Source: Candidatus Latescibacterota bacterium (GTDB taxonomy: Bacteria > Latescibacterota > UBA2968 > UBA8231). Taken from it: 8,442 nucleotides of DNA. The translations under genes were made by a program, and so were the position numbers. Each line of letters begins with the position of its first letter. Position 1 is the first letter of the stretch. Location: assembly GCA_022826515.1 (NCBI GenBank), contig JAJDUT010000116.1, forward strand, positions 1 to 8,442, given 5' to 3'. Under the pieces are notes generated by a model. That model saw nothing but the letters and a program-made list of their open reading frames with translations. It did no database searches and had not been told where the DNA came from. Below, piece by piece: positions 5,823-8,442 of this stretch.

Positions 5823-6659
5823 TTAGATGGAACTGAACAGAAAATACGGCTTCCCGATGCAGTAAACGATCTCTACATGGCGCCACATGGCTTTGTCTGG
5901 ATCCCAAGCCATGCGGAAGAAAAACGGGGTGCGTGCCACTCCCTCGAAGGGGGCGAACTCCTCTGGCTCTTCGACGATGAGCATGACCTCGACAAAGGTC
6001 TGCGGTTTGCCCGCTTGGAGGTGCTCTTGGACCTCGCTCTTCATTTTGGGGGAGTTGGCCGATACAGCCCCAGGTGGGATCATGCCGCGCTCCATAAGGG
6101 ACCCGATATAAGGGCTGGGCTCGGTCTTCCTCTCGGACACCTCAAACGCGCTATCGAAAAAGGATACCTTGCCGAAGTAGTAATCGTATTCACGCTCGTC
6201 GAGGCGTTGCCGGTGTCCGGCTTTGAGGATATCAAAAGGCGTCTCGCCTTTTAGGAGGTCCTTGCTTGCGAGATGGTTTTTTAACTTCTCTATCGCTTCG
6301 GGGTTGTTGACGCCCTCGCGGAGGTAAAACGCGGCCGCGAGGCTGTCGCTACTCGAAACCGAAAAGGCGACTAAGAGATCGTAGAGCCAGGTGCGCAGGT
6401 CGGCTTCTTGTGCGGAGGTGATGGAAGTACCTCCCTTGATGGGGATGGCCGCGATGGCCTGCTGCAACTCGTCGCCGGCCTCGACGTTTATCATCTCCAA
6501 GCTGTTGACATAGTCGTGAAAGGCTTGGAGAATGACTTGGAGGCTGTCCATGGGCATGGAGGGGTGCATAGAGTAGCCGCCGTACTGGGCTTTTGGCTCG
6601 GCCGAGACGCTGGTGGCGGCGAACCAAGCGGCGATTAGGGCGAAATACAAAGTTTTCAT
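5823..6659 (-). CDS. Exported protein of unknown family, first of a tandem pair, 278 aa
   Basis: ATG 6659 is preceded by AGAGG eight bases upstream, the weakest ribosome binding site of the cluster. A signal peptide is clear: MKTLYFALIAAWFAATSVSA, cleaved before EPKAQ. The mature part is acidic and mixed alpha/beta by inspection, without membrane helices. Conserved with the paralogue are QYGGY (25-29), SDSLAAAFYLREGVNNP (104-120), KVSFFDSAF (164-172), LIVEEP (227-232) and KAMWRHVE (256-263). A single cysteine lies near the C-terminus (267). I do not recognise the family. Its place directly after the Cys-rich peptide suggests a periplasmic partner such as an immunity, chaperone or maturation protein, but no motif shows this. 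Confidence 0.8.
   Translation of the reverse strand: MKTLYFALIAAWFAATSVSAEPKAQYGGYSMHPSMPMDSLQVILQAFHDYVNSLEMINVEAGDELQQAIAAIPIKGGTSITSAQEADLRTWLYDLLVAFSVSSSDSLAAAFYLREGVNNPEAIEKLKNHLASKDLLKGETPFDILKAGHRQRLDEREYDYYFGKVSFFDSAFEVSERKTEPSPYIGSLMERGMIPPGAVSANSPKMKSEVQEHLQAGKPQTFVEVMLIVEEPEEFAPFEGVARTPFFFRMAWDPDKAMWRHVEIVYCIGKPYFLFSSI
6311..6350 (-). repeat. 40-bp near-identical core shared with the paralogue (copy 1)
   Basis: Matches 5413-5452 at 39 of 40 positions; the only difference is within the alanine codons of SDSLAAAFYLREG. Confidence 0.8.
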
Positions 6660-6690
6660 TTTATACCTCTTCTGGGTTTGGGTTGGATTG

Positions 6691-6726
6691 CCCCGGAATA
6701 GCGGCGATTAAGCCACTATCCCGGGG
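6691..6726 (-). promoter_or_regulatory. Strong intergenic hairpin between peptide gene and the rest of the operon
   Basis: In the minus-strand RNA, CCCCGGGATAGTGGC (6726-6712) pairs with GCCGCTATTCCGGGG (6705-6691) across a six-base loop: 15 pairs including two G-U. No U-tract follows; the next 31 bases lead to the ATG at 6659. Placed 44 bases after the peptide stop, it could partly terminate transcription or protect the 3' end of a peptide-only mRNA. Either would give high peptide expression with lower expression of the downstream membrane genes. Confidence 0.75.
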
Positions 6727-6770
6727 CGCGTTAGGGGGAGGGGCGCGTGGCAGCTACCCCTGAAGACTGA

Positions 6771-6953
6771 TTAGGAACTGCATGTCGCGTTCCCACCTGC
6801 GTCGCAATAGCACTCAACTACCCAACCGATTGCGGAGCATTCGGAACCGTTAGGGCAAGTGACACTGCACCAAATAGCTTCGGCCTTTTGCGGCAGGAAG
6901 CTGACGACTAGGCCCGTGAGGGCAATGGTTAGGTTGATGATACGCTTTTTCAT
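6771..6953 (-). CDS. Secreted six-cysteine small peptide precursor, 60 aa
   Basis: ATG 6953 follows a strong AAAGGAG with a six-base spacing; the frame ends at TAA 6771-6773. Residues 1-26 are a classic signal peptide (MKKR, hydrophobic INLTIALTGLVVSFL, cleavage AEA-I). The mature part of about 34 residues has six cysteines at 29, 33, 39, 48, 50 and 58. The spacing C-x3-C-x5-C-x8-C-x-C-x7-C recalls EGF-like modules (C-x-C-x2-G near the end), though the last interval is one short and the aromatic residue of the EGF signature is absent. It is the first gene after the sigma-54 promoter at 7113-7128. Possible roles are a secreted toxin, signal or surface peptide. No bacteriocin family or double-glycine leader is recognised, so export is probably Sec-dependent to the periplasm, then by another route. 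Confidence 0.8.
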   Translation of the reverse strand: MKKRIINLTIALTGLVVSFLPQKAEAIWCSVTCPNGSECSAIGWVVECYCDAGGNATCSS

Positions 6954-7060
6954 GATGATCTCCTTTGATCTGGTTTGCTGCGTTGTCTCGGAAGCGATCT
7001 CCGAGGTGAAGCACGGGTGGCTGGAGGCTTCAAGCCCAAGCCAGTTTAGACGGGCGTTAT

Positions 7061-7067
7061 CTCCTTT
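7061..7067 (-). other. Orphan ribosome binding site left from the duplicated cassette
   Basis: AAAGGAG within TAGAAAGGAG, identical to the site that serves the adaptor-like gene at 702. Here the following bases (ATAACGCCCGTCTAA) contain no ATG, GTG or TTG at a usable distance. It looks like a relic showing that the cassette was copied together with a gene start later replaced by the peptide leader. Confidence 0.55.
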
Positions 7068-7088
7068 CTATTGTTATGGACGAGTGCG

Positions 7089-7100
7089 GGTTGTTGCTTC
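7089..7100 (-). promoter_or_regulatory. Conserved initially transcribed sequence, copy B
   Basis: GAAGCAACAACC, identical to 748-759 and lying at the same distance from the sigma-54 element, just past the predicted start near 7103. Confidence 0.6.
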
Positions 7101-7112
7101 AGTAAGACCTAT

Positions 7113-7128
7113 TGCAATCTTCGTGCCA
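7113..7128 (-). promoter_or_regulatory. Sigma-54 (-24/-12) promoter, copy B
   Basis: The minus strand reads TGGCACGAAGATTGCA, a full match to TGGCACGNNNNTTGCW with correct GG to GC spacing. It points toward the peptide gene and probably drives the whole cluster 6953-1467. The dyad array begins 143 bp upstream. Confidence 0.9.
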
Positions 7129-7179
7129 ATGCGTGACCCGCGGGCGAGAATCGAACCTAATTTCTGGCGATATAAATCC

Positions 7180-7228
7180 TAACTTATTGTTATATAATGT
7201 TTTACAAAAATAAGATAAATTTTATCGC
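7180..7228. promoter_or_regulatory. Conserved AT-rich box, possible IHF-type site, copy B
   Basis: Aligns with 840-889. TAACTTATTGTTA at 7180-7192 fits the complement form of the IHF consensus (YAANNNNTTGATW) with one mismatch; copy A fits less well. Position between enhancer and promoter supports a DNA-bending role. Confidence 0.5.
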
Positions 7229-7270
7229 GGTCTCTTCGTCTCTTTGCTCGGCCTTTTAATGGCCTAAAAA

Positions 7271-7330
7271 TGCGACAATATATCGCACAAATGCGTCTAA
7301 ACATCGCGCTTGATGCGCCTAAACATCGCA
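7271..7330. promoter_or_regulatory. Triple 17-bp dyad array (enhancer/UAS), copy B
   Basis: TGCGACAATATATCGCA at 7271-7287, TGCGTCTAAACATCGCG at 7292-7308 and TGCGCCTAAACATCGCA at 7314-7330. Start-to-start distances are 21 and 22 bp, exactly as in copy A, and the linker CAAA after the first dyad and CGGAC after the third are also identical. Combined consensus: TGCGNCWAAAYATCGCA. Confidence 0.85.
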
Positions 7331-7360
7331 CGGACACGCTTGGCTTTGACGATAGGCGGT

Positions 7361-7394
7361 GGGTGCGGGACGGGTAGATGGGGCTTGGGGGGGG
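7361..7394 (+). other. G-quadruplex-capable G-tracts
   Basis: Plus-strand G-runs at 7361-7363, 7367-7369, 7372-7374, 7380-7383 and 7387-7394 with loops of 2-5 bases meet the G3+N1-7 rule. They lie between the dyads and the terminator-like hairpin. Copy A is G-rich at the same place (GGGGGG near 1043-1048) but does not meet the rule. Confidence 0.5.
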
Positions 7395-7425
7395 CGGTTT
7401 CTCAGGGACGGTGTGGCCGGACGTG

Positions 7426-7460
7426 AAAGCGGGCAGCCCATAGACTGGACTGCCCACTTT
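7426..7460 (-). terminator. Terminator-like hairpin after the upstream permease
   Basis: AAAGCGGGCAG (7426-7436) and CTGCCCACTTT (7450-7460) form an 11-bp stem. In minus-strand RNA the one irregular pair is G-U, whereas plus-strand RNA would have a C-A mismatch, so the structure fits a minus-strand transcript. It starts 21 bases after the TGA at 7482-7484. No U-tract follows. Confidence 0.65.
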
Positions 7461-7481
7461 ACTTGCTTATGGGGTTTTAGA

Positions 7482-8442
7482 TCACTGGGCGGCGTAGCGT
7501 GCGAAGAGTCGGTTGGCTAAGACAAAGAGCACGACCGCATACAGCAACAGCGCGGTTAGATCCGGCAGGGCGTGACTCAGACTCCGGGCGACCGTCCAGC
7601 CGCGTTCCTTAAACCTCGGCAGATCGCGTAGGTCGGCGCGATAGCCGGGGTCGTCGTTGAACCACTCGCGGGAGCCAAACGCATCGCGCTCTTCTAAGAA
7701 GGTGATGATCTGCCCGCGATAGGTGCGGACTTGGTCGATAAAGTCGTAGTATTCGCGTCGGCTGGTGCCGGCGAAAGCACTGGCGGCTTGGGCGTATGCT
7801 CCGGCGGGCAGGAGGCGTTGGATATAGCTGTTCCAGCGTTGGATGCGGCGGGGGAAGTCTTCGATGAGGGGGGCTTTGGCGTTCCAAGCGGGTTGGGCGT
7901 ATTTCAGGCGCAACCGCTCGCCGGTGCGGATGATGTCTTGGAACTCGGCGAGTGCGGGTGAATCGACGACACCAGATAGATAGATCTGGGGCCGCTGCTT
8001 GTTACCGTATTCGTATTCGTTAGGGTCTCCCCACACGGTTTTCATTCCGTAAACCGTGTGGAACCGCTCGACCATGCGGACGGGAGGGTACTTGGGCTGG
8101 CCTTGCGCCCGAGTGAGGTCCGTGACCTCCCGAGCGAACTCCTTCCATACCTGCGCGGCCTTGTGGTGAGCTTGCTTGTGCTTTTCGCCCATGTTGGCCT
8201 GTTCGTTGAGCAAGGCCGTGATACTGTCGGGCAGCACAATCGCCAGCAACGCCCACGTAAACAGCGCGTAGATCAAGCTGGTCGCCGAGCGATGAGTGGC
8301 ACACGAGATGGCCAGTCCAATCAGGTAGAACACCAGCAGATACAGCAGCGACAGCGCGAACAGCAGCGCCAACCGCACCCATTCTCCGATCCCGACCTCG
8401 ATATTTTCAGTGCCCAACATCAAGATCATCAGTAGGATAAAG
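7482..8442 (-). CDS. ABC-2 type (NosY-like) permease, C-terminal part; 5' end outside window
   Basis: The frame stays open to the window edge (FILL precedes the first in-window methionine at 8429), so about 320 C-terminal residues are seen and the N-terminal helices are missing. Membrane helices counted from that methionine lie at about 18-42, 50-70 and 288-309. Between 72 and 286 is a large hydrophilic, probably periplasmic domain. The arrangement of two helices, large domain and last helix equals the C-terminal half of the permease at 3446-4885, and the LLPAGAY...AFAGTS...DQVRTYRGQ stretch aligns with its LSPTGCF...ALAGTG...EQARTYVQQ. It belongs to the NosY/DUF3526-like ABC-2 group. It is the last gene of an upstream module, followed by the hairpin at 7426-7460. 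Confidence 0.85.
   Translation of the reverse strand, partial: FILLMILMLGTENIEVGIGEWVRLALLFALSLLYLLVFYLIGLAISCATHRSATSLIYALFTWALLAIVLPDSITALLNEQANMGEKHKQAHHKAAQVWKEFAREVTDLTRAQGQPKYPPVRMVERFHTVYGMKTVWGDPNEYEYGNKQRPQIYLSGVVDSPALAEFQDIIRTGERLRLKYAQPAWNAKAPLIEDFPRRIQRWNSYIQRLLPAGAYAQAASAFAGTSRREYYDFIDQVRTYRGQIITFLEERDAFGSREWFNDDPGYRADLRDLPRFKERGWTVARSLSHALPDLTALLLYAVVLFVLANRLFARYAAQ

Larger units (their letters stand above)
6954..7102 (-). promoter_or_regulatory. Structured 5' leader of the peptide operon
   Basis: About 150 nt lie between the predicted start (about 7103) and the peptide ATG. Two stem-loops can be drawn: CTCGGA/TCCGAG at 6987-7005 with a seven-base loop, and TGGCT/AGCCA at 7018-7043 enclosing GGCT/AGCC. 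The leader is about 90 nt longer than the one in copy A and holds an unused ribosome binding site near its 5' end. No riboswitch class is recognised. Confidence 0.45.
7061..7476 (-). repeat. Duplicated intergenic regulatory cassette, copy B
   Basis: Counterpart of 709-1108; all regulatory blocks occur in the same order and spacing. It fills the gap between the permease stop (7482) and the peptide leader. A 92-codon minus-strand frame at 7179-7457 runs through the dyads and hairpin and is not a gene. Confidence 0.85.

Noticed and set aside
6739..6761. Second small hairpin AGGGG/CCCCT after the peptide gene
   Set aside because: Only five pairs with a 13-base loop and no U-tract; too weak to call beside the strong hairpin at 6691-6726.
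7179..7457. 92-codon minus-strand frame
   Set aside because: It runs through the enhancer dyads, AT-rich box and hairpin of a duplicated non-coding cassette, has low-complexity composition, and no equivalent frame exists in copy A.

Overview
All genes in this window lie on the minus strand, so they are described here from high to low coordinates. The organism looks like a Gram-negative bacterium of moderately high GC. Nearly every gene has a strong GGAGG-type ribosome binding site, several products carry signal peptides for a periplasm, and two textbook sigma-54 (-24/-12) promoters are present. I cannot name the taxon; an uncultivated lineage is a guess.

Layout. (1) 8442-7482: the C-terminal part of an ABC-2 (NosY-like) permease with a large extracytoplasmic domain, ending an upstream module. 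It is followed by a terminator-like hairpin (7426-7460). (2) 7426-6954: a regulatory block holding three 17-bp dyads (7271-7330), an AT-rich box, a sigma-54 promoter (7113-7128) and a structured leader of about 150 nt. (3) 6953-1467: a co-directional cluster. It encodes a 60-residue secreted peptide with six cysteines, a strong intergenic hairpin, two tandem paralogous exported proteins of unknown function (278 and 285 aa), a full-length ABC-2 permease with two large extracytoplasmic loops, an exported DUF1573-like protein and a cytosolic TPR protein. (4) 1436-1112: a 15-codon ORF that looks like the first residues of a lost permease, then a small coiled-coil/one-TM protein and a terminator-like hairpin (1060-1094). 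(5) 993-709: a second copy of the same regulatory block (three dyads, AT-rich box, sigma-54 promoter). (6) 702-1: the N-terminal 234 residues of an exported coiled-coil protein resembling the hairpin of membrane-fusion (adaptor) proteins, starting the next module.

The main discovery is the duplicated regulatory cassette. Two intergenic regions 6.3 kb apart share the terminator, the three enhancer-like dyads with identical 21/22-bp pitch, the AT-rich box, the sigma-54 promoter, a 12-nt initially transcribed sequence and a ribosome binding site, although the genes they serve differ. This implies a multi-operon regulon under one enhancer-binding protein encoded elsewhere. I infer that the regulon makes and exports a small disulfide-rich peptide: peptide gene first, envelope proteins next, then an ABC-2 permease, with an adaptor-like protein and a second permease in flanking modules. 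No ABC ATPase and no sigma-54 activator lie inside the window. The peptide's role (toxin, signal or structural) cannot be read from the sequence.
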